Source of the DNA: Sialis fuliginosa
Taxonomy: Eukaryota; Arthropoda; Insecta; Megaloptera; Sialidae
Assembly: GCA_961205875.1 (NCBI GenBank)
Contig: OY540817.1
Span: 12,497,001-12,561,000 of the forward strand
Length of the DNA: 64,000 nucleotides
Reading direction: 5' to 3'
Position 1 is the stretch's first letter; every line of letters starts with the position of its first letter. Made by a program: the position numbers and the translations under genes. The notes beneath the pieces were generated by a model. It was not told where the DNA came from, ran no database searches, and worked only from the letters and a program-made list of their open reading frames with translations. Positions 46,240-56,229 of the stretch are shown one piece after another.

Positions 46240-46720
46240 GTTTTTACTTCCATGTTCTGAAAGAAATGGAAGTATTGTAATACCATCGAAAAATCATGTC
46301 CGAGATAATGGCAGATTCTGAATGTATTAACTTCAAAACTTAAAGAAAAGTTAATTTCCGTATGGCGGCTGTGCGTGTGTCTCTGTGTCTGTGCGGATGT
46401 AGAATTTTCTGTCGTTCACGATTACTTCTATAAAAATGCATCGATCTGAATTATTTTTGGAGAAAATGTTTGTCTCAGTGAGTACTCCAGACCTATTGAT
46501 TTTGGTGCTAATCGGATTAGGGGGTTTGGAAATATTCGAAATTTTGTAACTTTTTTCGTCTAAAAAGTGAACATTGCGAGTATTATCTTACTAATTTTGA
46601 TAAGACTTGGTACATTTGTAGTTCAATTGATCCTAAGGGAGATTTATTATTTGTACGTGCCTAAATAGCCATTGAAGGGGTGAAAAAAACACCCCAAAAT
46701 TTGAATTTTAAATACTAATT
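46240..46720 (+). repeat. Dispersed repeat family B, copy 2
   Basis: The blocks are ttacttccatgttctgaaag, ggcggctgtgcgtgtgtctc, gattttggtgctaatcggat, tttgtagttcaattgatcct and 'gcctaaatagccattgaagg'. They follow the same order as 12150-13075, which is longer by an insertion-rich 5' part. Confidence 0.7.
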
Positions 46721-46904
46721 AATTAAAGATTTAGTAACAGATTTTACAATACTCTTCTATGTTCTATAACTTCGTAAATACTAAGAATTTCGGTCTACAA
46801 TTTTCACAGTATACTCTCAATATATTTTATATTTATGTTCAAAATGTGTATTAAAAAAAATCGAAAATTTTAAATCGTCACATCGCAATACTGCCTTAAG
46901 TATG

Positions 46905-47060
46905 CTGATGTAAATCCGGGTGGTGTATTGCGCATGCGCCGTCGTTAATTTACATTAACACGGTCGAAATATTAATGCATACACGCGCTCGCACGGGGGG
47001 CTCATAAATTACCGATGTTATTGTGCGCGATTAGAAGAAATATTACAACGCGTCCCGGAG
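46905..47060. promoter_or_regulatory. CpG-rich island with NRF1-type palindrome (possible regulatory element)
   Basis: TGCGCATGCGC at 46929-46939 is a perfect match to the NRF1/Erect-wing consensus (YGCGCAYGCGC). It lies in an island with gccgtcgtt, acacgcgctcgcacgggggg and gtgcgcgattag, unusually CpG-rich for this window. Such sites are enriched in insect promoters. No coding frame or initiator can be tied to it, so function is inference. Confidence 0.3.
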
Positions 47061-47080
47061 AACTTGGATATTATCATGTA

Positions 47081-47674
47081 GGGTCAACTGGGGTAAAAGT
47101 GACACAAAATACAAATCTTTCATGTTTTTTGACAGTTAACGATACAAATTCATAGTTTAATTTTTTCTACTAGATGTGCTTATGAATAACCATTTTAAAT
47201 ACTTACGTCATTTGAACTGTACGATATAACACGGACTTTAAAAATGAAAAAAGTGTGTTTCATTTTTAACCTCTAATATGGGAAAAAGTGAAACAGGTAA
47301 AAGAAAGAGTGAAATAGGCCTCTAATGGAAAATATTTCTCGAAAAATTAAAAGAAAAGCTACAAAGGCAACTTTGATTTATCTTCTTTGTGGTATATCAA
47401 TGTGAAATTGTAACTTTAATTAATATCTGAGCTATACAGAAAGTTATGTACAAAGAATTAAAATTTAATTCACACGTTTTGACATCGACTAACAGGGAAA
47501 TCTGTAGGGGTGACACATCACTTATTAGGCGATTAATATTTTTAGGTCGCTTTGAGAAACCTTTAATGATGTCAGTTTTTATAATTCTCCTATAAACAAA
47601 TTAGTTTTTTAGTTGCAAGCGTGATTAACTTTTCCCCCATTTTTTTGGTGTTTCATATTTACCCCGTTCGACCC
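47081..47674. mobile_element. GGGTCAACTGGGG-TIR MITE, copy E2 (longer)
   Basis: The left end GGGTCAACTGGGGTAAAAGT lies after TA (47079-47080). The right end read inwards is GGGTCGAACGGGGTAAATAT, and the outer right bases are TT rather than TA. It contains interior segments missing from E1 (about 47233-47270 and 47296-47340). These include 'gtgtgtttcatttttaacct' and 'ggtaaaagaaagagtgaaat', which resemble the element's own ends. Confidence 0.85.
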
Positions 47675-47679
47675 TTCAC

Positions 47680-49060
47680 TACAAAAATACTACTAAATAA
47701 TAAAAGGCATATAAGATGAATATCAATATGTAAATCTGTAGGTTATAGGTAATATAATAAATTTTAATGATTTTTAGAATTTTTGACTATTGTGTTTCTT
47801 CCATCTAGACTCGAAAACTCCTAATCCAATTTCCTAGAATCAGTTAAAGCTATATATTGAATTAGGGAAGGCGCGTATTTAGGATAATCTACAGTTTTTA
47901 TTTTAAAATAGTTAAAAATATCAGTTACAAATACAGTTCGAATTTTGACGATACAAGACGTTTGACGAAACAAAACCGACACGATATCAAAATTCAAAAA
48001 TATTGTTGAGAATCTCATTGTCAAATTTGATATATTTTTGTTTATATTATTTCTATAATCACAGACACCGGCTAATGATGTAGTCAGTCGTCAATATCCA
48101 TAGAAATTGCTAATAATTAACTATTAATTCAAATTTTCAATTTGATAAATGAAAACCAGTGACGTCACACGCACTTCCCTCCCACTCATTCCCCTCGCCC
48201 ATATGCGTAGTTACGAGACAACCTGTGTAGTTTAATAACCTTAACGATAGTTTCCTATAGTTTTTTGATAGATCTTTGACATATTTATTTAATAGTGTAA
48301 TAGCGGCCTTAATGTATATTATTGTTCTGTAAAAAACGTTTTAAGAATCTGACTATCAAGTTTTAAATTGTTACTATTTATAAACAAAACAAAAAATTAT
48401 TAGAATCCGGAAAATTAAAATAGTTGTCTATAAAGTATATTAATAAATAACAAATTGATAATGTTTAAAAAAACAGTCAGTTTTAATAAAAACATTTAAA
48501 AGGTAGTATTAATTCGCTAATGGAATTTTTCAATAAATCAGTCAGATTTTATCAAAAAAATTGATACTTCATATACGTTCGTATAAAAAAGTCGATCGTA
48601 ATTCGTTGATAATGTTACATATAACAAACAAGAAAACAGCCTTGGGGAGTTTCGACGTAACCACCCTGTATACGGAAACTTGTTTGTTCCGCGCAAGATG
48701 TATCACAAGAATTTAATGATTGCGTAAAAATTATTCAGATCGTATCGATTTTTCTTTATAGAATTTAAGTAAGATGTTACAAAGATACAGACAGTATAGA
48801 GTATGTATATACTGAAGTATGTATAAAATATTATATTTGATTAAACAATTTTTATCAACGTGCAGAATTCATGGAAATGAATATGTTTCAAGCTATTAGT
48901 TTTAACATAAGCTCCGTTAAAAAGCTAGAACGATTAACTTTTATTTAACATTTGTAAAAGAAAACAGTGTCAGTTTTATTCACAAACTAGCTTTTATACA
49001 CGACTTTGTTTATTTCTAAATCGATGAAGACCTGCACGACAGGTTACTCTAAACACATAG
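47680..49060. other. A+T-rich DNA, no gene seen
   Basis: A repeat end is suspected at 48640-48674 (minus strand: gtatacagggtggttacgtc). A C-rich patch with tgacgtcaca lies at 48160-48200. No gene. Confidence 0.45.
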
Positions 49061-49064
49061 TCAT

Positions 49065-49232
49065 TAAACCCCACATATGTGTTTTAAATGGGAAAATCAC
49101 CCCCCTTTGGTAATGGCCATTTTTTAAGATAGTGGACTAAAACTTTTTCCACATTCTTTTTGAATTATTTGGAGCTGATTTGGGGGGCGGCCCGGTCAAA
49201 ATTCGTACTAACCCCATATAAGGACCACCCTA
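49065..49232 (-). mobile_element. Repeat remnant with 'actagggtggtcc' end
   Basis: The minus strand starts CACTAGGGTGGTCCTTATAT, then ggggttagtacgaattttg and gaccgggccgcccccc. The other side (gggaaaatcacccccctttg) is G+C-richer than background. The TAGGGTGGTCC end type recurs in insect genomes. The second end is not identifiable. Confidence 0.45.
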
Positions 49233-49239
49233 GTGTATA

Positions 49240-50640
49240 CCTATATATTTCATAATTGTATTACAATTGGTTCTCAAGAATGTATATATAAAATGTATAT
49301 ATAAACTATTTTACTTAGAAAAATTTATGTTAAAGTATTGAATGCTTATTGCAAATCATTCTGTATTATATGTATGTACATTGTACAATATACATGGCTT
49401 GAGCATTTCACGTAAACATATTCACCAAAAAAAATTCAATATTTAAAAAAATGACCAACATCCAAAATTCATATGAAAAAATCTGAAAAAAGAAATATGG
49501 GAAGATTTTTGTAGGTGAGAAATTTAATTTGCTAAATTTTAAAGTGAAGAAATTAAATAATATATTATAAATTGAAAAGTTCATTTAACTAATAAATTTA
49601 ATTACAAAATGATTAAAAATTTTTAGAAAATCCACAATTACAAAAACTACAAAATATTATTTAATTTATTATTGACCTAGAGCTGATTATTTTAACCCGA
49701 GTGTTGCCGTAAAAGAAACGTTATTCATAAAGATGATATATAACACATAAAAGCTAATTATCTAATATCAATTAGGTATTATTTTAATTAATTTTTCTTT
49801 ACTTCGAAAAACGATAGTCGGTCATATAAATCTTAATAGCAGAAATTTGTTGAATTCGAATACTTTATTGACATTTACAACATTATTTTTAATGAAGAGT
49901 GAACATACATCTTGTGAATTTGAATATAAAAAAATATGTTTAATTTTTGGAGTTGTTTCATACGGACTTTTTTTTAGAAATAACAAGTCAAATACTGTAT
50001 TTTATGTAGGTAATAATTTAAATTTTTTCTCACCTACATTATCTTAAAATTAATTAAAATAATTATAAAGCGAATAATTTTTTCTTTAACTATATTCTGT
50101 TAAAACTATATATTTTTCTTAATTCACTTTAAATGTCGTTTCAAATAACAGTCATTATTTTATAATTGTATAAGCAAGAATTACAAAACTTTACATCAAT
50201 CGATAAAAAAATTATTGAATTATTTATTATATATTATTATTACCTATATAACTTGGATAAAAAATATATGTTGTTGAAAAACAACTCTAAAAATGAACGA
50301 GAAAAAAAGTAATGATAAATATACTTTCTCAATTACTGTTTCTAATCAATATTTCTTAATTATAAATATTAATAGTTCTTTGAATCTAATTTGGCTTCAA
50401 TTATTGCTTCACTACGTCTCGTCAACTAATGTAAATAATTAATGATGTATTAATAAGGTGAAAGAACCACTACTGTTTCTTTTCATTTTATAATTTAGCT
50501 GCTTCTATGACAATGCAGTTTTTAACTAAACATTCTTAAATACGTGTCATTGTTTTACAGATTAATTAATAATGAAGATAGATTAAAATTTTTTGTTCGT
50601 TTTAGTAAACAAAATTATTTGTAAGATACATTATATTTCT
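49240..50640. other. A+T-rich DNA, no gene seen
   Basis: No supported feature; the 66-codon frame at 49847-50047 is A+T-driven. Confidence 0.5.
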
Positions 50641-50644
50641 TCAA

Positions 50645-50700
50645 GCGTTCCACCCGCGGCTTCAACCGCGTTGGATTTGTTCTTATGAACGTGTGTACAA
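50645..50700 (+). repeat. Lepidopteran repeat fragment (ttccacccgcggcttcaacc)
   Basis: The phrase 'gttccacccgcggcttcaac' and 'cgcgttggatttgttcttat' is a short degraded relative of the family at 15060 and 23480. Confidence 0.5.
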
Positions 50701-50704
50701 TACA

Positions 50705-51400
50705 TAAAATCTAATTCCATTTGAACTGTTAGTCTGGAACATTTTTTTTACCGATACATATGTGTAATAGTAATATAAACATTAGCAGATGTAGCTAACA
50801 TGTTAAAGTGAAAAAAGATCTTTTACTCTTATCTACGTTTTTATTTTGTATTTTGAGTACTGAAAACAAATTTGACGATAAAAAAGCTAGCTGACATAGA
50901 AAATATGTACTATCGTCAAAAACTAGCATAAAAATATGATTAATATTTAGATATATTTGCGATCAAAGCAAAAATTACACTTTAAGGTCGAACGTTTATA
51001 ACTAAAGAATAAAAAAAAGTAAATTTTTTATTTGGTCAAAAGAAACCTATGGAGGCTCTCAAAATTGATATAAATATATTTTTTGATGACAGCAAATAAT
51101 ATTAGAGGTCAGCGAGCATTTTTATTGTTAAATCCGTTTACAGCATCTTAAATTACGTAAGAAAAAATATTCCAGCTAAGAATACCTATCAATATTCTTT
51201 TTGTGGGGATGTGTAATCGTCAAATTTAGTATTTCACGGTATCCTGTGGACGCATTTTATTACTAAATCCAACACTGGCATTTAAATTTGTACATCTGTA
51301 CGTACGACTACATCGTAACATTTATAATAATGTAACAAATACAAAAATTCTTTTCATAGGTTGTTTTTTCCGGACGTTTTTACACATACGCATACCTATC
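50705..51400. other. A+T-rich DNA, no gene seen
   Basis: No supported feature. Confidence 0.5.
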
Positions 51401-51667
51401 TTGAATGAATCTCACCGAATTGAAAAAATTAAAAATTTAAATATAAATTCATTCCAGTTTCTCACAATAGAGGGCAGTGGCGTCGCGCAGCGCTACCGTC
51501 AGGTGTTTGGTCGGTCAAAAGTTATTAGTTCTTCGCGGCAGGTGTACTTACGTCTACAAATCACAATTAAAGTCAGACGTAGAGAGCTAGGTCGGACCTG
51601 GTTTAATATAGGGCACTGCTTAACACTAAATTATTACTTCCTTATTTGTCCCGGCGTAGAAAAATGA
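51401..51667 (+). other. 88-codon open frame over a G+C island; gene not supported
   Basis: The first third is A+T-rich. The core at 51470-51600 (cagtggcgtcgcgcagcgct, then accgtcaggtgtttggtcgg, cgcggcaggtgtacttacgt) encodes GVAQRYRQVFGRSKVISSSR and then VRRRELGRTW. No motif is recognised. 'cagtggcgtcgcg' resembles hAT-type ends. 'accgtcag/gtgttt' could be a donor. Transposon debris is at least as likely as an exon. Confidence 0.2.
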
Positions 51668-51669
51668 AT

Positions 51670-52885
51670 GCACATTAGATAATTCAACTTTAAAGTGTTC
51701 TAAATAGGAGACAAATTTTATTGTGTCTCAGATTTTAAACAGCTGTTGTTAATAGTTCCATAAAGATTTTTATTTGTAATTTAAATATTTGGTATTTTAG
51801 TTTTTAAAATAAAAATGAATTTATTTTGGTTCGAATATAACATTTATTTATTTAAAAATTGTTAAAATAGTATGTATTATATTGTTATGACTAGAAAAAG
51901 AGTGTATTTTTTTAAATTAATAATAATAAAAAAAATATAAAAATAATAAGTAATACATTCATTATCTTACAGAATCATTAACTTCCTCCACAGTGATTTG
52001 AAATAGAAAAATATAAATGGTTTTAAAATTATATGAGTGAAACTTTCGTTAAACAAATTTTCCAAATTTAAATATTTTACAAAATGATGACCACTGAGAG
52101 ATAAAATTTCGTTTTTTAACTGTAAAAAATGACAATTTTCTATTTCTCTATTTTCTCAATTATTTATTGGAAAACAAAAATCCTATATAATGAAGTATTA
52201 ATATGTTTTTCAATTGTTCTTGATTTTTTTAGATTAGTTAGATAATTGAAGCGTATAAAATTTTATGCGAAATTTTATTTGTTGTATTAGAATCGATTTA
52301 CACCTATTATTACCAAGTTTAAGTAAATTCTCCATTAACTTTCTGTCATATTAACAACATAACTTTCAGCTCTTTGTTTTTACAACGCATATTATGTTCA
52401 TTTTTCATTGAGAGCCTAAATATTGATTTAAATTACGTTAGTAATTCACCAAATCTACTTTAAAGGAGCATTAAATTGGTTGATTATATCGGGCATTAAT
52501 ATAATATAAATCTAAAATGAGATAAGAACAATAGAAAAAGCCAAATTTCACAATGACTTAAAAATGAACCAATTAACAAATGGTTGAAAAATGTTTATGT
52601 AGTGTTGAATTCAAAGAATGACCCAAATGGTCCCACATAACTGGACAGCAAAAATATACAAATAATAAAAATGTAGTAAAAATCCCCCCATCTCCCCTTA
52701 ACATATTTAAAAATATTTCCTCCTTTTTGATTGTTAAAATGTGACAAACATAAAAAGGCTATGTTATGTAAACGGATTAAAAAGTATCTTATGAGAGAAA
52801 TCTAAAATGTTTAATTAGAAATCGGAATTAATATCAAATCTAATTACTACAGTACGATGATCGACAAAGGTGTGGGATAGTATGC
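51670..52885. other. A+T-rich DNA, no gene seen
   Basis: No supported feature. Confidence 0.5.
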
Positions 52886-52890
52886 ACGTG

Positions 52891-52913
52891 TATGTGTATG
52901 TGTGTGTGTGTAC
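52891..52913. repeat. Imperfect (TG)n microsatellite
   Basis: tatgtgtatgtgtgtgtgtg followed by tac. Confidence 0.85.
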
Positions 52914-52984
52914 ATCGCGTGTGCAACAGGAATCTGTTAAGTGATGACAGTGTTGCCAACCCGCTCACATAAATCTCGTGCAGA

Positions 52985-53176
52985 TTGCATCAAATATTGT
53001 ACTCACACAAACTCACGTGGTCGGTGCATCTTGTTAGAAAATCGATCGCTGTTAGATTTGCACGTTATGTGTTGTTGTTGTTGCTGTGCCGTCCGTATCT
53101 CGGCTCATCCATTTGTGTGAGCGCATTTAGAGCAGTGGTCATCAATAATTTGTTAGCTAAACGTCAATTTCATTAA
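52985..53176 (+). other. 63-codon open frame with a hydrophobic stretch; weak
   Basis: It starts MHQILYSHKLTWSVHLVRKS and later has a hydrophobic run, RYVLLLLLCRPYLGSS, derived from a (ttg)n-like tract. Its end runs through the hAT-like fragment at 53137. I see no convincing signal peptide position or domain; chance is the simplest reading. Confidence 0.15.
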
Positions 53177-53200
53177 CAGGACACGGACCATTTAAAAATT
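53137..53200 (+). mobile_element. hAT-like end remnant (cagtggtcatcaa)
   Basis: CAGTGGTCATCAATAATTTG and, downstream, 'ggacacggaccatttaaaa' are typical of hAT ends of the CAGTGGTCACCAA type. No second end. Confidence 0.45.
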
Positions 53201-53318
53201 AATTGTGAATAATCCTCAAAATACTCTAAAATGGAGAAACAGTGGTTTTTATTCACTTAAACTAAATAAATACAAGAAGTTTTCTTCAAGAGCTTAATAA
53301 TTCCAGACTATTAGGTTC

Positions 53319-53347
53319 CTGATGAGGAATTTTTGTGAAGTCGAAAT
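53319..53347 (+). other. Hammerhead-like core motif 2 (degenerate)
   Basis: CTGATGA (53319-53325) and GAAA (53343-53346) are separated by 17 nt that form at most two base pairs. See 18826 and 61033. Confidence 0.2.
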
Positions 53348-53432
53348 ACTTGTCGAATGACATTGTTTTATTATGGTTTAGGTGTAATATTTAGTTTAAG
53401 TGAGCCTTAAACTGTTCTAAAATAAGTAGGTA

Positions 53433-53515
53433 CAGTTAGTCTTCGACTTACGCGATTAATTCGTTCAAAAGGTTTTCATGTAAGTCGAAAAATCGTGTAA
53501 GTCGAGGACTTACTG
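53433..53515. mobile_element. Pogo/Tigger-like mini-MITE (83 bp)
   Basis: The left end CAGTTAGTCTTCGACTTACG is mirrored by the right end read inwards, CAGTAAGTCCTCGACTTACA, so nearly the whole element is inverted repeat. TA flanks both sides (53431-53432, 53516-53517). 'CAGT..GTCCTCGACTTACG' is the hallmark of Tigger/pogo ends. The 71-codon minus-strand frame from 53476 to 53691 is unrelated. Confidence 0.85.
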
Positions 53516-53712
53516 TAGCAAATTTGTATAACAAGTGAACACAGCAGAGAAAAATGTTTGAAACTGTAAACAAAATGCACAAACTTAGTACTAAAAACTC
53601 TAAAAAAGATATATAAATTTTCTGTTGTGTCGACTAAACTTTGAGCATATAAACAAGGGGGGAATGAGGAAAAATATCTAGCTTTTTTCATGATTTTTTC
53701 AGGATTTAAAAC

Positions 53713-53905
53713 TAGAGCTGCACAAAAGTCGAGATAAAAGTTAGATCAGTCTTGCCTCGTTTTCGTTTTTGTAACTGAAGTTTATCATTAGTTTTTACAA
53801 TGGATAGTTTCGTCTCGATCTCGTCTGATGGTAATCGGAGTAATCTTTCCTCGGCAAGTTATCTATCGTCTTTTCTAACTTTCATCTCGTTCGAATTAAA
53901 ACCAA
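53713..53905 (+). mobile_element. hAT-like 'TAGAGCTGCAC' end, 5' part
   Basis: TAGAGCTGCACAAAAGTCGA then gtcttgcctcgttttcgttt, ttcgtctcgatctcgtctga and tttcatctcgttcg: the same end plus tctcg iterations as 31036 and 36697. Right end missing. Confidence 0.5.
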
Positions 53906-54226
53906 TCTCCTTCGGAATACACGACATAATATGTAAACTACTTTTTTCTGTATAAAATGATGAAGACTTTTGACTACCACTGGTCAAGTTGCACAGACGT
54001 ATTTATCGATTACTTTCAAATGTAACAAAGTATGACACTATGCGCTCGTTTGATACAAGTGATTTCAATAGTTCACTAGAATGCATTATTGTTACACTTC
54101 CCCAACACATTGTCCGCAGGCGTGAGTACAAATGCATGTGTAATACACAATCATAAATCCGACAGACAACCGATTGTTGTTGCAGTTGAAGGAATTGTCG
54201 TAAATTGTATTTTTTATTACAATGAA

Positions 54227-54320
54227 TAGAGCTGCACGTTGATATTAGCTTGATTTAAATTCGGACCAAACGAGAACAAGATGATATCAACTTTGTTTCG
54301 TTGAGAGTCTTTGTTTAAAG
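54227..54320 (+). mobile_element. hAT-like 'TAGAGCTGCACG' end, 5' part
   Basis: TAGAGCTGCACGTTGATATT then 'accaaacgagaacaagatga' and 'tttgtttcgttgagag'. It lies only about 500 bp from the similar start at 53713 and in the same orientation. Confidence 0.5.
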
Positions 54321-54761
54321 TCGTTTATCAATATTTTTTCCTGATAAAACTGTAACAGCCAAGGGCAAAATACTATAGTACTGTGAACTGCGCAATCGCA
54401 ATAATTTCTATTATAAATAACAGCTGTAGGGATTTTGAGGAAAGTACTGTTCCCAACTGGGTTCACAGTATAGAATGTCTACTGTATACTACTAGGGATA
54501 TCTTAGACATATGGCTGATTGGTAGAGTGGTATGAGAAAAAATATTCAGAGATGTTTTTACGTAAAAATCATCCTATCGTGTGATCCTAGGAGTTACCTA
54601 TGTTTTCAGGGTCTCGTGAACGTTTCCTGCCTCGATTACTCAAAGACATCCTTTTTCTCCCTGTAATCCACGTACAGTTGTAGAATGTGACGTCCTTATT
54701 GGTTGAATTCAGATAAATACACTGACGTGAATTATTTCTAATTCACTGTAATTTAATAGTA

Positions 54762-54950
54762 CACGGAAAAAAAATACTATAAGTATTTTTTTGCTGTCTA
54801 TCCCAGATAGTAAGCGAAAACATTTAATGTTTTACTCTCTGAAACTGCAATAACATAATTTTAGACAGCCTAAAATTATATTATTAGAGTTTCAGACTAT
54901 CCGGGATAGACAGAAAAAAACTGTAATTCTTACAGTATATTTTTCTCGTG
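54762..54950. mobile_element. Full-length snapback MITE (189 bp) with 5-bp duplication TAGTA
   Basis: The left end CACGGAAAAAAAATACTATA and the right end read inwards CACGAGAAAAATATACTGTA are inverted. Pairing continues with gctgtctatcccagatagt against actatccgggatagacag, then ctgaaact against gagtttcag, and 'ataattttag' against 'ctaaaattat' at the centre. The whole element can therefore fold into one hairpin with a tiny loop. Identical TAGTA lies on both sides (54757-54761, 54951-54955). CAC-starting ends with 5-bp duplications fit Transib-type elements loosely, but other families cannot be excluded. Confidence 0.85.
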
Positions 54951-54954
54951 TAGT

Positions 54955-55195
54955 ACTTTTTGAGTACAATAAATATATAAAATTCATTGATATAGTTAAA
55001 CTTAATATTATATTAATATAATATTAGTTGACTATAAAAACATTAAAACTCTAAAGTGTAGACAATAGGAAATATAAATTCTTCGTTTATTCTTTCGCAT
55101 ACCTCATCACATCAGGAATTAGAATCAACGATATGTTATACGTGGTGTAAACCTATATAAAAATAGTAAATGCAGCCTTTTGATTTATCTACGCT
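54955..55195. repeat. A+T-rich DNA with a 22-bp perfect palindrome
   Basis: AATATTATATTAATATAATATT near 55002-55024 is a perfect palindrome. No gene. Confidence 0.5.
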
Positions 55196-55199
55196 GTGA

Positions 55200-55390
55200 G
55201 TTATTTACAGCGGACGTGCGAGCCAATGTCGCGGAGATAGTATCTCCTCGGTGCACCAGGAATCTCTCTCGTCGCTGATTACCGCGATCAGTGTGCGAAA
55301 TGTCGGTAACATGTGCATCGAATTCCATTCATTATTATTATGTAGTTCTTGTGATGTATATAAAGTTTGTGCTGTATAGGTCTTTGTCAT
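55200..55390. other. G+C island open on both strands; coding status unclear
   Basis: Plus strand: one frame is open with GRASQCRGDSISSVHQESLS and then SLITAISVRNV, between 'gttatttacag' (acceptor-like, ending 55210) and 'gtcggtaaca' (donor-like, near 55305). Minus strand: a 61-codon frame (55205-55390) ends with ERDSWCTEEILSPRHWLARP. Both strands use G/C-rich third positions in the core (55205-55320). No family is recognised and the strand cannot be chosen. Confidence 0.2.
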
Positions 55391-55394
55391 GGCA

Positions 55395-55690
55395 TCACCA
55401 AAGAATTCGTAGTTTTTTTTATATTATTTATGAAAGGAAGGATGAATCTATTTGAAAAACGGATTCCTTTATTATTCATTTGGACATTATGTAATAGGAA
55501 ATTTAGTTTTTACTAAATTAAAAAATATATGGTTTTCTTTTCAGCTAAACTTCATATTCTTCTGACAGCTCCTTCGTGTAGATATTGCGTTGTCTTTTTA
55601 CTTGATGTTATTTAGATTGTCTAACGTTTTTTTAATTTATTTTTTTATTTTACAACGGAATAAGTATGAAAAATTTATATTTTATTGCTC
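55395..55690. other. A+T-rich DNA, no gene seen
   Basis: No supported feature. Confidence 0.5.
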
Positions 55691-55692
55691 GA

Positions 55693-56223
55693 TTTGGATA
55701 TGACCCCAGTAATGGCAATTTTTTAATTAAATGTACTGAATTAAAAATATTTGTTGATACTTGATTACTACCATTTCTGAATATTAATCTACATATATAC
55801 ATTTAACTGTCTTACAGCGTGATTTGATGACAGTTGGCCAATAGTTGCCAAAATGGTAGACATTTGAACGAATTATTTGTATAATTAATTAATTAATTAT
55901 TATATTATCATACCAACTGCTTGACATTGTTTCAAAATTGACGATTTTTTCTTTTATATATTTTGTGTCGTAGTACTTATCATTTTGTAATCATTAGCAA
56001 GTGTCCATCACTGCGTGCTCATTACTGGTTTTATTTGATCTATTACTGGAGAAAAAACATAAACAAAATAAAAAACAAACTATATTTGCGGATTTTGGTA
56101 ATTAATTGATTAAATAAAGAGTTACTTGTTTTATTAGAACTGAGTTCATGAGAATTACAAAAAAGAAGCCCGTCAATCACAAACCTTGCTCTTATAGCGG
56201 CCATAACTGGTACCTGTACCTTA
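55693..56223 (-). mobile_element. TAAGG-TIR MITE, copy M6 (near full length)
   Basis: The end at 56223, read inwards, is TAAGGTACAGGTACCAGTTA, flanked by TA (56224-56225). The other side starts inside the element ('ggatatgaccccagtaatgg', 55696), lacking about 25 terminal bases. The interior matches M3 in reverse throughout. It has '(tta)att' repeats near 55880 shared with M5. Confidence 0.85.
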
Positions 56224-56229
56224 TAGTAA

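Noticed and set aside
52985-53176. Frame with a Leu-rich stretch as a secreted small protein
   Set aside because: The hydrophobic run comes from a (ttg)n-like tract and the frame continues into a hAT remnant.
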